Shown: positions 50,765 through 59,716 of the stretch, piece after piece
Layout: every line of letters begins with the position of its first letter
Numbering within the stretch: the first letter of the stretch is position 1
DNA from: Chloracidobacterium sp.
GTDB lineage: Bacteria; Acidobacteriota; Blastocatellia; Pyrinomonadales; Pyrinomonadaceae
Assembly: GCA_016716365.1 (NCBI GenBank)
Contig: JADJWM010000009.1
Coordinates: forward strand, 62,001-126,000
Length of the DNA: 64,000 nt
Direction of reading: 5' to 3'
The notes under the pieces: generated by a model
Database searches by the model: none
What the model was told of the DNA's origin: nothing
Seen by the model: the letters and a program-made list of their open reading frames with translations, nothing else
Position numbers and translations under genes: made by a program

Positions 50765-53215
50765 CTAAGATCTGGCCGCACGAATAATATCTGCGAATAC
50801 GCCGGCGGCGGTCACGTCCGCACCCGCACCCGCACCCTTAACTACGAGCGGCTGTTCCGAATATCGGTTCGTGTAGAATAGCACGGCATTGTCCTTGCCC
50901 GACAGATTGGCAAAGTCGTGTTCGGGGCCAATGGATTGAAGCCCCACCGAGGCTTTGCCGTTTACCAACGACGCGATGTATTTGAGCTTCTTCCCGATCG
51001 CGGCAGCCTTGTCCAACTCCTCGCGGAAATGTGCCTCATTCTTCGCCATTTCGGCATAAAAGTCTTCGACCGAACCTTCGAAACACGAAGCGGGCAGGAA
51101 AGGAATGTTCTCGACATCCGTCATTTCAAGCCGATGTCCGGCTTCGCGGGCCAGTATCAGGATCTTTCGTGCTACGTCGGTCCCGCTCAGGTCGAGCCGC
51201 GGGTCCGGCTCGGTATAGCCTTCATCCTGTGCCTGCCTCACCACTTCGGCAAACGGCCGCGAACCGTCGTAATTGTTAAATACGAAATTCAGCGTGCCGC
51301 TCAGGACGGCCTCGATCCGGTTGATGCGGTCGCCGCTCCGCATTAGGTCGTTAAGCGTGTTTATCACCGGAAGACCGGCACCTACATTCGTCTCGAACAG
51401 GAAATTAGCGTTGTATTCCCGGGCCAGCATCTTCAACGCGGCATAGTTTTCGTAACCTGACGAGGCTGCGATCTTGTTGCACGCGATCACCGAAACACTT
51501 TTTTCCAGCAGAGGCCGATACATCTCTACAATGCCCGCGTCGGCCGTCACGTCCGCAAAAACAGAGTTGCGGAGGTTTTGTTGGATGATGACCTCGGCCG
51601 TTTTCGCGGAAGGGACCGCGTCGCCGCCGTCACCGGACAGCCGCGATCTCCAGTCGTTCAGATCGATGCCTTCCTCATCAAATACGAGGCGCTTGCTGTT
51701 CGCCAGGCCGACCACGCGGACGTTCAAACGCAGATCGTCGAGCAAATATTCGTGCTGCTGCCTTAGCTGCTCAAGCAGACGGCTCCCAACGGTCCCGACG
51801 CCGACGATAAAGAGATTTATCTGCTTCCGTCCGTCGGAGAAAAACTCCTCGTGCAGAGTGTTCACGGCCTTCCGAACGTCTTTCGAACTGATCACGGCCG
51901 AGATGTTCCTCTCTGACGAACCTTGCGCGATCGCGTGAATGTTGATGCCGTTGTGCCCAAGGGTTGAGAACATCTTCCCGCTGACGCCCGTGTGCTCCTT
52001 CATCCGATCACCGACCAAGGCAAGGATCGAGAAACCGCTTTCAACCTTAAGCGGCTCGATCTTTCCGGCGCCGATCTCATACTCGAACTCGCGATCGACG
52101 ACGCGTTTCGCCAGCTCGCTGTGTTTTTCTTCGATGGCAACGCAGATGGAATGTTCCGAGGAGCTTTGGGTGATGAGGATCACGTTGATCTCGGCACGGG
52201 AAAGAGCATCGAAGAGTCGTTTCGAGAAACCCGGGATTCCGACCATCCCGCTGCCCTCTAGGCTAAGCACGCAAATATTGTCGATGCTGGTGATTCCGCG
52301 GATCATTTCGCCGTCCGCGGCCGTGGCCGCTTCTATCAGGGTACCTTCGTCATCCGGAGCAAATGTATTCTTGATCCTGACCGGTATTTCCTTCGCCATC
52401 ACGGGTTGGATCGTCGGCGGGTAGATTACCTTGGCTCCAAAGTGCGAAAGCTCCATCGCCTCGCGATAGTTGATCCGAGGGATTTGCCTGACGCTGCGTA
52501 CGAAACGCGGGTCCGCGGTCATCATTCCGCTGACATCGGTCCAGATCTCAAGGATGTCCGCGTCGAGGGCCGCCGCGAAGATAGCGGCCGTGTAATCCGA
52601 TCCGCCGCGTCCGAGGGTTGTCGTATAGCCCTCGCCGTCTGATGCCACAAAGCCCGGAACGATATGCAGCCTGGTTCTAGAGGCTGCTATCTTCTCTTTG
52701 ATCAGCCTGCTGGATTCAGTAAGGTCCACCGCTGCAAAGCCGTGATGCGAATCCGTCTTGATCAAAAGCCGGCTGTCATGCCATTCGTTGTCGATTCCGT
52801 CGGCGGCCAATTTGGCGGAGACGATCTTCGATGAAGCTATTTCGCCGAAGCTCAGGATTCGGTCAAGTGTTTTCGGCGTGAGTTCACGGACACGCCTTAT
52901 ACCTTCGGTGATGCTTCCAAGTTCCTGAACTATCGAATCGACATATTCGGCAATGTCCGTTTCGTCCCCGTCAGTGAAGAGCGATTCGATCGCAGCCTGA
53001 TGCCGGTCCCGGATCTCGTCAAGCCGAGCAATGAAGCCGTCGTCGCCTCGTTCCGCCGCTCGGCCGGTCTCTATAAGGTCGTCGGTGGTGCCCTGCATGG
53101 CGGACAGCACGACAACGCACGGGCCTTCCTCGGCGGCCCGCCGGATTATTTCAACGACATTCTCAATGTTTGAGGCGTTCGCTACCGACGATCCGCCAAA
53201 CTTCATTACCTTCAT
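50765..53215 (-). CDS. thrA: bifunctional aspartate kinase / homoserine dehydrogenase I
   Basis: ThrA phosphorylates aspartate and later reduces aspartate semialdehyde to homoserine. The 816-residue protein has the kinase part first (VMKFGGSSVANASNI, LGRGGSDYTAAIFAAAL), then two ACT domains (about 320-460), and then the dehydrogenase part (FIVGVGTVGSRLLEQL, ETNVGAGLPVINTLNDLM, SGTLNFVFNNY). Both catalytic halves look complete, and the ACT pair suggests threonine feedback. Its start overlaps the stop of thrC by four bases. Confidence 0.96.
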   Translation of the reverse strand: MKVMKFGGSSVANASNIENVVEIIRRAAEEGPCVVVLSAMQGTTDDLIETGRAAERGDDGFIARLDEIRDRHQAAIESLFTDGDETDIAEYVDSIVQELGSITEGIRRVRELTPKTLDRILSFGEIASSKIVSAKLAADGIDNEWHDSRLLIKTDSHHGFAAVDLTESSRLIKEKIAASRTRLHIVPGFVASDGEGYTTTLGRGGSDYTAAIFAAALDADILEIWTDVSGMMTADPRFVRSVRQIPRINYREAMELSHFGAKVIYPPTIQPVMAKEIPVRIKNTFAPDDEGTLIEAATAADGEMIRGITSIDNICVLSLEGSGMVGIPGFSKRLFDALSRAEINVILITQSSSEHSICVAIEEKHSELAKRVVDREFEYEIGAGKIEPLKVESGFSILALVGDRMKEHTGVSGKMFSTLGHNGINIHAIAQGSSERNISAVISSKDVRKAVNTLHEEFFSDGRKQINLFIVGVGTVGSRLLEQLRQQHEYLLDDLRLNVRVVGLANSKRLVFDEEGIDLNDWRSRLSGDGGDAVPSAKTAEVIIQQNLRNSVFADVTADAGIVEMYRPLLEKSVSVIACNKIAASSGYENYAALKMLAREYNANFLFETNVGAGLPVINTLNDLMRSGDRINRIEAVLSGTLNFVFNNYDGSRPFAEVVRQAQDEGYTEPDPRLDLSGTDVARKILILAREAGHRLEMTDVENIPFLPASCFEGSVEDFYAEMAKNEAHFREELDKAAAIGKKLKYIASLVNGKASVGLQSIGPEHDFANLSGKDNAVLFYTNRYSEQPLVVKGAGAGADVTAAGVFADIIRAARS

Positions 53216-54510
53216 CTTGCTTTTTCGAGGATGATCTCGCGGACGACGCTGTAGTCAGGATCGATCTCCGTTACCGACTTCTGCCTATCGTAGAATTCGG
53301 CAACACTTGCGGGCACCTCCAACTCGGTACCAAGTATGCCCGCTACCGAATCAAATTTTACCGGATGCGCGGTTTCGAGGATAATGCCCTTTTCGTCCGG
53401 ATGCCGATCCAAATGGTCCTCCAACGCCGCGAACGCCACAGCTCCGTGGGGATCTAGGACATAGCCGTAATTACGATGTACTTCCCGGATCGTCTCTGCC
53501 GTTCTCTCGTCCGAAATGCTGACGGCCGACATTTTGCTCTTTAGTTGAGCGTTATCGCGGCCGAACATTTCGAGTATCCGCACGAAATTGCTTGGATCAC
53601 CGACGTCCATCGCGTTCGAAAGCGTCGAAACCGAGGGCCTTGGTCTGTAGTTGCCCGTCCCGAGGAATTCAGGCACGACATCGTTCGCGTTGCACGCCGC
53701 GATGAAATGGTCGATGGGCAGACCGGAAATGGTTGCGAGAACACCAGAGGCGAGGTTTCCGAAGTTCCCGCTCGGCACCGAGACGACGGGAGGTTTACCC
53801 TCCCACTGTTTAAGCGCGAAGAAATAATAGAACTGCTGCGGAAGCCAGCGCGCCACGTTGATCGAATTCGCCGACGTTAGAAACGCACGCTCCGCCAGGC
53901 TCGCGTCGGTGAGAGCCTGCTTGGCGATGGCCTGGCAATCGTCGAAAGACCCTCGTAATTCCAATGTAGTTACATTCCCGCCGAGCGTCGTGAGCTGAAG
54001 CTCTTGCACCCTGCTGACGCGGCCCTTCGGATATAGGATGACGACCTCGACCCCGTCAACGTTGTGAAAACCATGGGCCACCGCCCCGCCAGTGTCGCCC
54101 GATGTCGCGACGATCACGATCGTCTTACGCCCGCGTTCGGCGGAGAAATACTGAAGACACCGGCTCATGAACCGCGCCCCAACGTCTTTGAACGCAAGGG
54201 TCGGGCCGTGAAAAAGCTCCAAGGCGTAAATACGATCGGAAATTTGAACCAAAGGGAACTGGAAATTCACTGTTTCGGCACATATTTCCTGAAGCCGTTC
54301 ATCGGGCATGCACCCACCAACGTATGGGCGAATCACGTCGAATGCGATGTCGGCGTCCGTCCCGTCGTGCATTCTCTCGACAAAATCGGCCGACAAGCGC
54401 GGGATCGAAGCTGGAAAATACAGCCCCCGGTCGTCCGGCTGGCCGCGCAGCACGGCTTCGCGGAAGCCCACCTCGGGCGAACGGCGGTTTGTGCTAAAGT
54501 ATTGCATCAA
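53212..54510 (-). CDS. thrC: threonine synthase
   Basis: ThrC converts O-phosphohomoserine to threonine with PLP. The 432-residue protein has the PLP Lys in LAFKDVGARFMSRCLQY, the phosphate-binding SGDTGGAVAHGFHNVDGV, SANSINVARWLPQQFYY and VPSGNFGNLASGVLATISGL. The opening MQYFSTNRRSPEVGFREAVL is of the type of E. coli/fungal ThrC. It overlaps thrA by four bases and is divergent from thrB over a 99-base region with two palindromes. Confidence 0.96.
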   Translation of the reverse strand: MMQYFSTNRRSPEVGFREAVLRGQPDDRGLYFPASIPRLSADFVERMHDGTDADIAFDVIRPYVGGCMPDERLQEICAETVNFQFPLVQISDRIYALELFHGPTLAFKDVGARFMSRCLQYFSAERGRKTIVIVATSGDTGGAVAHGFHNVDGVEVVILYPKGRVSRVQELQLTTLGGNVTTLELRGSFDDCQAIAKQALTDASLAERAFLTSANSINVARWLPQQFYYFFALKQWEGKPPVVSVPSGNFGNLASGVLATISGLPIDHFIAACNANDVVPEFLGTGNYRPRPSVSTLSNAMDVGDPSNFVRILEMFGRDNAQLKSKMSAVSISDERTAETIREVHRNYGYVLDPHGAVAFAALEDHLDRHPDEKGIILETAHPVKFDSVAGILGTELEVPASVAEFYDRQKSVTEIDPDYSVVREIILEKAR

Positions 54511-54520
54511 TTAACGAACA

Positions 54521-54587
54521 GAACACGGAGCAGCTAGGTCCGTGTTCGTGGCCCGCGGCCGGGCGTACGACCGTAATGATATTACGG
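54521..54587. promoter_or_regulatory. two palindromes in the thrC-thrB divergent region
   Basis: GAACACGGA (54521-54529) pairs with TCCGTGTTC (54539-54547), and CCGTAAT (54571-54577) with ATTACGG (54581-54587). Both are perfect. They lie between the divergent threonine genes and may be operators or, for the first, part of an attenuating leader. No leader peptide rich in Thr codons is visible. Confidence 0.45.
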
Positions 54588-54609
54588 TTGTCCCGGATTA
54601 TCGAAGCTT

Positions 54610-55539
54610 ATGGAGGAAATTCGCGTTAAGGCTCCGGCTACGGTCGCAAATGTCGTCTGCGGCTTTGACTGCCTCGGGTTTGCTCTCAATGAACCGTTTG
54701 ACGAAATGCTCGTCCGCAAGATCGACGAGCCGGGTGTCCGTATAAAACATCGCGACACGTTCGGCCTGCCCGAAGAACCCGAGCGAAACGTTGCGGGCCT
54801 GGCGGCCCTAGCCATCCTCGACGCCGCTCGTGCGGACTTCGGCGTCGAGATCGAAATAACTAAACACATAAAACCCGGCAGCGGCATAGGGTCAAGCTCC
54901 GCAAGTGCGTGCGGTGCGGTCGTCGCGATCAACCATCTGCTCGGTGAACGATTCTCAAAGCTCGAATTGGTCGGCTTCGCGATGGAAGGCGAGGCATTTG
55001 CCTCCGGAGCACGCCACGCCGATAATCTCGCACCATGCCTTTTCGGCGGCTTCACGCTGGTCCGGACGACCGATCCGCTGGATATTGTGGAACTAAGCTT
55101 TCCGAAGCTTTGGGCCACGGTCATCCACCCGCAGATCGAGATCAGGACTTCGGAGGCGCGTGCTCTTCTGCCTCAAGAGGTACCCCTGAGGGCAGCCATC
55201 GTCCAGTGGGCAAACGTCGGAGCTCTTGTCGCCGGCCTTGCGAAAGCAGATCTCGGCCTTATCGGACGTTCACTGGAAGACGCGATCGTTGAGCCGGTTC
55301 GAAAGCCCCTGATACCGAATTTTGACGAAGTGAAGGCCGCTTGCCTCGATGCGGGCGCGCTCGGCGGCGGCATCTCGGGTTCAGGGCCGTCGCTTTTCAT
55401 GCTCAGCGCTTCGATGGAAACGGCCGTTTCTGTTGAAAAAGCGATGTGCACCGCATTCCAAAAGACGGGTATCTTATTCAGCACTTATGTGTCCGAGATT
55501 GCCCGCGAGGGCATTCGTGTTGCGGCGAGCCGCGAATAG
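54610..55539 (+). CDS. thrB: homoserine kinase
   Basis: ThrB phosphorylates homoserine with ATP. The 309-residue GHMP kinase has the opening VKAPATVANVVCGFDCLGFA, the ATP motif PGSGIGSSSASACGAVVAIN, and the C-terminal GGGISGSGPSLFMLS. The length is normal. No ribosome-binding site is seen before the ATG, although a GGAGGAA lies just inside the coding sequence. It is divergent from thrC-thrA rather than in one operon, as is usual in E. coli. clpA follows 44 bases later. Confidence 0.96.
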   Translation: MEEIRVKAPATVANVVCGFDCLGFALNEPFDEMLVRKIDEPGVRIKHRDTFGLPEEPERNVAGLAALAILDAARADFGVEIEITKHIKPGSGIGSSSASACGAVVAINHLLGERFSKLELVGFAMEGEAFASGARHADNLAPCLFGGFTLVRTTDPLDIVELSFPKLWATVIHPQIEIRTSEARALLPQEVPLRAAIVQWANVGALVAGLAKADLGLIGRSLEDAIVEPVRKPLIPNFDEVKAACLDAGALGGGISGSGPSLFMLSASMETAVSVEKAMCTAFQKTGILFSTYVSEIAREGIRVAASRE

Positions 55540-55583
55540 CGCTCTCACGCGAACGCCCAAAACTGCTAAAATACTCGTCAAGG

Positions 55584-57845
55584 ATGTTGACCAAAGAGTT
55601 AGAAGAGACACTTAGCTTTGCCGTTGATCAGGCGGTAAGGCACAAGCACGAATTTGTGACGCTCGAGCACTTGCTCTACGCACTGCTTGAGGACAGTTCC
55701 GCGAGGGACATTTTGTTTAACTGCGGGGCTCGACTCGAAGAGTTGGGGGCGTCGCTTGAAGATTATTTCGCCGACGTGCTTGAAAAGATGCCCGAGACCG
55801 CAAAGCATATGCCTGAGCTGACCTCGACCTTTCAATCTACGATCCAATATGCAGTGCTTCAGGCCGAGGGCAGCGGCCAGCCGGCGGTCAATGGCGGCAA
55901 CATCCTGGCCGCACTTTACCAGGCCGAGCAGTCATACGCCGTTTACCTTTTGCTTCAGCAGGGTGTCACAAGGCTCGACATCCTAAACTACATTTCGCAC
56001 GGGATCTCAAAGATCGACCTCCCGGACTTCGACAGCCCGATGCCCGGCGAATTCGATGATATGGAGTTCGGCGGAATGGGCGGCCAGGACCGCAAGAAGC
56101 CGCTTGAGAGTTTTACCGTTGAACTGGTCGAGCGTGCCGCCAACGGAGAGATCGATCCGATCGTAGGGCGAACCGCCGAGATCGAACGGACCATCCAGGT
56201 GCTTTGCCGACGGAAGAAAAATAATCCGCTTTACGTGGGCGAGCCCGGCGTCGGCAAAACTGCCTTGGCCGAGGGGCTTGCGCTAAAGATCAGCGAAGGC
56301 GACGTGCCCGAGGTGCTGCAGGGAGCAAAGGTCTTTGCCCTCGACATGGGAGCCGTACTCGCCGGGACGCGTTATCGCGGCGATTTCGAGCAGCGGTTCA
56401 AAGCCATCATCAACGATTTGAAAAAAGAGCCGAACGCCATACTTTTCATCGACGAGATCCATACGATCGTCGGAGCCGGCTCGGTCTCGGGCGGCTCGAT
56501 GGACGCTTCGAATATCCTAAAACCGGCGTTGGCGGCGGGCGAGCTGCGTTGTATCGGCTCGACCACGCACTCCGAATACAAAGCGGCGTTCGATCGCGAC
56601 CGTGCCCTTGCGCGTCGATTCCAAAAGATCGATATCGGCGAGCCGACGGTCGATGAGACGTATCAGATCTTAAAAGGTTTGCGGAAGTTCTATGAGGAGC
56701 ATCACGGTGTTCGTTATACCGACGACTCGCTCAGGACGGCTTCGGAGTTGGCCGGCAAATACATCAACGACCGATTCCTGCCGGACAAGGCGATCGACGT
56801 GATCGACGAGGTTGGTGCATCGGTCAAGCTGATGCCTGCGAGCAAGCGGCCCAAGCGCGTGTCGGTGCAGATGGTCGAAAATACCATAGCACGCATGGCA
56901 AAGATCCCGCCGAAGACGGTCGTGGCCGACGAAAAGGCCCGGCTGAAGACGCTGCGCGACGATATCAAGAAGGTCATTTATGGTCAGGACGATGCGATCG
57001 ACTCGATCGTCGATGCGATCCAGATCTCGCGTGCCGGTTTGGGGCATCAGACAAAACCGGTCGGCTCGTTTCTTTTCTCCGGCCCGACCGGCGTCGGCAA
57101 GACCGAAGTTTCCAAACAGCTCGCCGAGATCCTCGGCGTCGAGTTCATCCGCTTTGACATGAGCGAATACGCCGAGCCCCACACCGTCTCGCGTTTGATC
57201 GGCGCGCCTCCCGGATACGTAGGCTTCGATCAGGGAGGCCTGCTGACCGAGGCGATTATGCGCACGCCGCACGCCGTGCTCGTGCTGGACGAGATCGAAA
57301 AGGCCCATCCGAACTTGTTCAACCTGCTGCTGCAGGTGATGGACTCGGCCACGCTGACCGACAATAACGGCAAAAAGGCCGATTTCCGCAACGTCATCCT
57401 GATCATGACCACCAACGCCGGTGCCCGTGAGCTTTCATCGGGCGGCGTCGGCTTCCGCAACGATGCGAGCACAAAGGGCAACGCAAAGGGCGTCATCGAA
57501 CGAACCTTCACGCCCGAATTCCGCAACCGCCTCGACGCCTGGGTCGCCTTCAAGCCGCTCGACATCGATCACATCAAACTGATAGTCGACAAGTTCATCA
57601 AGGAACTCAACGGCCAGCTAGCCGAAAAACGCGTCCTCGTGAAACTGACCGAAGAAGCCCGCGAATGGCTGGCCAAGAACGGCTTCGACGCCCGCTACGG
57701 TGCGCGTCCCATGTCGCGCCTCATCCACGACAAGATCAAACTGCCCCTTGCGAATGAGATCTTGTTCGGAAAGTTGGCAAATGGAGGAAGCGTGTTGGTT
57801 GATGTTGTGGAGAAGAGCCTTGCTCTGAATTTCACCAAAGAATGA
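55584..57845 (+). CDS. clpA: ATP-dependent Clp protease ATP-binding subunit ClpA
   Basis: ClpA unfolds substrates and feeds them to ClpP. The 753-residue protein has an N-domain (about 1-145, KHEFVTLEHLLYALLEDSSA) and two AAA+ modules. The first carries GEPGVGKTALAEG and ILFIDEIHTIVGAGSVSGG; the second GPTGVGKTEVSKQL and AVLVLDEIEKAHPNLFN. The ClpP-docking IGF/L loop reads VGF (SSGGVGFRND). A short acidic linker near residue 150-165 is typical of ClpA rather than ClpC. The start at 55584 is set by the N-domain. No clpS or clpP gene is adjacent. Confidence 0.96.
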   Translation: MLTKELEETLSFAVDQAVRHKHEFVTLEHLLYALLEDSSARDILFNCGARLEELGASLEDYFADVLEKMPETAKHMPELTSTFQSTIQYAVLQAEGSGQPAVNGGNILAALYQAEQSYAVYLLLQQGVTRLDILNYISHGISKIDLPDFDSPMPGEFDDMEFGGMGGQDRKKPLESFTVELVERAANGEIDPIVGRTAEIERTIQVLCRRKKNNPLYVGEPGVGKTALAEGLALKISEGDVPEVLQGAKVFALDMGAVLAGTRYRGDFEQRFKAIINDLKKEPNAILFIDEIHTIVGAGSVSGGSMDASNILKPALAAGELRCIGSTTHSEYKAAFDRDRALARRFQKIDIGEPTVDETYQILKGLRKFYEEHHGVRYTDDSLRTASELAGKYINDRFLPDKAIDVIDEVGASVKLMPASKRPKRVSVQMVENTIARMAKIPPKTVVADEKARLKTLRDDIKKVIYGQDDAIDSIVDAIQISRAGLGHQTKPVGSFLFSGPTGVGKTEVSKQLAEILGVEFIRFDMSEYAEPHTVSRLIGAPPGYVGFDQGGLLTEAIMRTPHAVLVLDEIEKAHPNLFNLLLQVMDSATLTDNNGKKADFRNVILIMTTNAGARELSSGGVGFRNDASTKGNAKGVIERTFTPEFRNRLDAWVAFKPLDIDHIKLIVDKFIKELNGQLAEKRVLVKLTEEAREWLAKNGFDARYGARPMSRLIHDKIKLPLANEILFGKLANGGSVLVDVVEKSLALNFTKE

Positions 57846-58258
57846 AGATCGACGAACTAGAAAAGTACGAAAGGTTCTTGGAGAGCCGGAAACGAATTCC
57901 TGAGAAATTTGTAAAAACGGCGAATACCCGAGACCATTTTCCCATTTATTTTCCGTGCCATTTATTTGATCAAAACGTCGAAGAATGGACAGGTAGTGAT
58001 TTTATCCGCCTGATAACTTTCCAAATTACAGGCATGTACACATTCCACGCGCAAGAGAATGTGATCATTCTTCAGGAATACATCAACGAGTTCTTGCTTC
58101 CTCCCCATGCGGTACCCTTCAGCAAGTCGACCATGGCTAATTCGTCGGCAAATTTTAAGGACGGGGAGAAAATACTTTTCTCCTACTCGTTCCAAACCAA
58201 AGAAAATCCCACTAGGGAAGACTTCCTTCGAAAGCTGAGTGATTTTCTCAAAGCTTAA
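57842..58258 (+). CDS. hypothetical protein coupled to clpA
   Basis: A 138-residue soluble protein with charged helices and an aromatic-rich core (DHFPIYFPCHLFDQNVEEW, GMYTFHAQENVIILQEYINE). I recognise no family. The start overlaps the clpA stop by ATGA, so it is translationally coupled. The base composition is clearly more AT-rich than that of clpA and of the next gene, which suggests recent acquisition. Its position would suit a Clp adaptor, but nothing in the sequence supports this. Confidence 0.7.
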   Translation: MKIDELEKYERFLESRKRIPEKFVKTANTRDHFPIYFPCHLFDQNVEEWTGSDFIRLITFQITGMYTFHAQENVIILQEYINEFLLPPHAVPFSKSTMANSSANFKDGEKILFSYSFQTKENPTREDFLRKLSDFLKA

Positions 58259-58268
58259 GCTGGTGTCC

Positions 58269-59663
58269 TTATTCTTCCTCCTCCATGCTCAGATCCGAAA
58301 TACGGCCTTCGTCGTTTACAGCGACACGCCATAGGAACATTCGCTTGCCGGCTTCGACGCGGTAACGGTAGGTGGGTCGGGTTCCTGTTTCGTCCGATTC
58401 GACGAAGATCGCGTTTGCCGGAGCACCGAGCGAGGCGATGCGACGGTAATTCGCCTTCGCGCGTTCGGTCGATAGCGACCGCATTAGCTGCGGTGTGAGC
58501 GGGGCTGGATCTAACGTGCCTTCGTTTCTGGCCCGGAGAACGGCGAGCAGCTTTTCGCCGAGGCCGGCCACCGGCTCCGGCTTACCAATAACCGCTTTGA
58601 GCGAAAGCGCGGGGGCATAGAATTTGGCTATTCGCGTGGCGATCTGCCCGCCGAGTCCTATCTCGCCGAGGTTGGTGAGGACGATGACGGTGACACCGTC
58701 ATCGACGTAGCGAAAGTTCGCGGCGCCGAAGCCCGCGGTTTGGCCGGTGTGGCCGATGAGTTTGCGGCCTCGGATCTCGGAGATGCGCCAGCCGAAACCG
58801 TAAACGGACGGCTTGCCGTTGGTGAATATGTACTGCTTCCACCACTCGGCACGGCTCTCCGGTTTAAGAAAATTCTTCCCGTTCAAGGCGGCGTCCCACT
58901 TCACCATGTCGGAGATGGTGGAGACGATCGAACCCGCACCCATCAGGTCGGTCAGGTTGCCGTCGCGGCCCGTCAGACGGTCGATGGACCATTCGTAGCC
59001 GACGGCTCGGTTCGGGATGATGAACTGCGGGTCCCGGTCGGCGGTTTTGGTCATCCCGAGCGGCGTGAAAATGCGCTCGCGCATGAACTGCATGTACGGT
59101 TTGCCCGAAACCGTTTGGATGATGTGCCCGAGCAGCGTGTAGCCGCTGTTGCTGTAAATGTTCCGTTCGCCTGGTGTGAATTCCAGTGGATGTGATGAGA
59201 GGTTATGGATAAAATCTTCGGTCTTCAACCGTCGCCAAAGTTCAAACCCGTCCAGGCCCGTATAACTCTTTACGCCCGACGTGTGCGTCAGCAAATGGCG
59301 AACGGTCACGCCCTTCCAAGCGTCGGGTATGTTCACGATATAGGTCGAGATCGGTGCATCCAGGCTGACCTTCCCGTCCTCGACCAGCAGCAGGATCGCA
59401 GCGGCGGTCATCTGCTTGGAAACCGAGCCGATCTCGAAGACGGTCTCCGTCGTGACCGGCACGCCGAATTCAACGCTCGCCAAGCCGTAGCCCCTTAGCT
59501 TCACGACCTTTCCGTTCTTGATCACGGCGACGGCAATCCCCGGAGCGTGACGTTCGGCCAGGACCGTACGGACGTAGTCGTCGACCTGGTCGGCGTGGAC
59601 CGTGGCGACAAGAACCAATGTGATCAGGATCCTGAAAGGGAACCGAAACCTAGATTTACTCAT
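58269..59663 (-). CDS. secreted serine hydrolase, beta-lactamase class C fold
   Basis: A 464-residue exported hydrolase with a signal peptide (RILITLVLVATVHADQ). Catalytic motifs are S80-V-S-K83, Tyr in IYSNSGYTLL and the KTG-like HTGQTAGFG. The C-terminal 100 residues form a beta-rich domain (RYRVEAGKRMFLWRVAVNDE) of the kind often attached to such esterases. It is the third member of this fold in the window and lies convergent to the clpA-coupled gene and downstream of the metalloprotease. Confidence 0.93.
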   Translation of the reverse strand: MSKSRFRFPFRILITLVLVATVHADQVDDYVRTVLAERHAPGIAVAVIKNGKVVKLRGYGLASVEFGVPVTTETVFEIGSVSKQMTAAAILLLVEDGKVSLDAPISTYIVNIPDAWKGVTVRHLLTHTSGVKSYTGLDGFELWRRLKTEDFIHNLSSHPLEFTPGERNIYSNSGYTLLGHIIQTVSGKPYMQFMRERIFTPLGMTKTADRDPQFIIPNRAVGYEWSIDRLTGRDGNLTDLMGAGSIVSTISDMVKWDAALNGKNFLKPESRAEWWKQYIFTNGKPSVYGFGWRISEIRGRKLIGHTGQTAGFGAANFRYVDDGVTVIVLTNLGEIGLGGQIATRIAKFYAPALSLKAVIGKPEPVAGLGEKLLAVLRARNEGTLDPAPLTPQLMRSLSTERAKANYRRIASLGAPANAIFVESDETGTRPTYRYRVEAGKRMFLWRVAVNDEGRISDLSMEEEE

Positions 59664-59716
59664 AAGATCAAGAGTTTGATGGGCGTCGAGTGTTTTCTGC
59701 TCAGCTTTGCGTCAGA

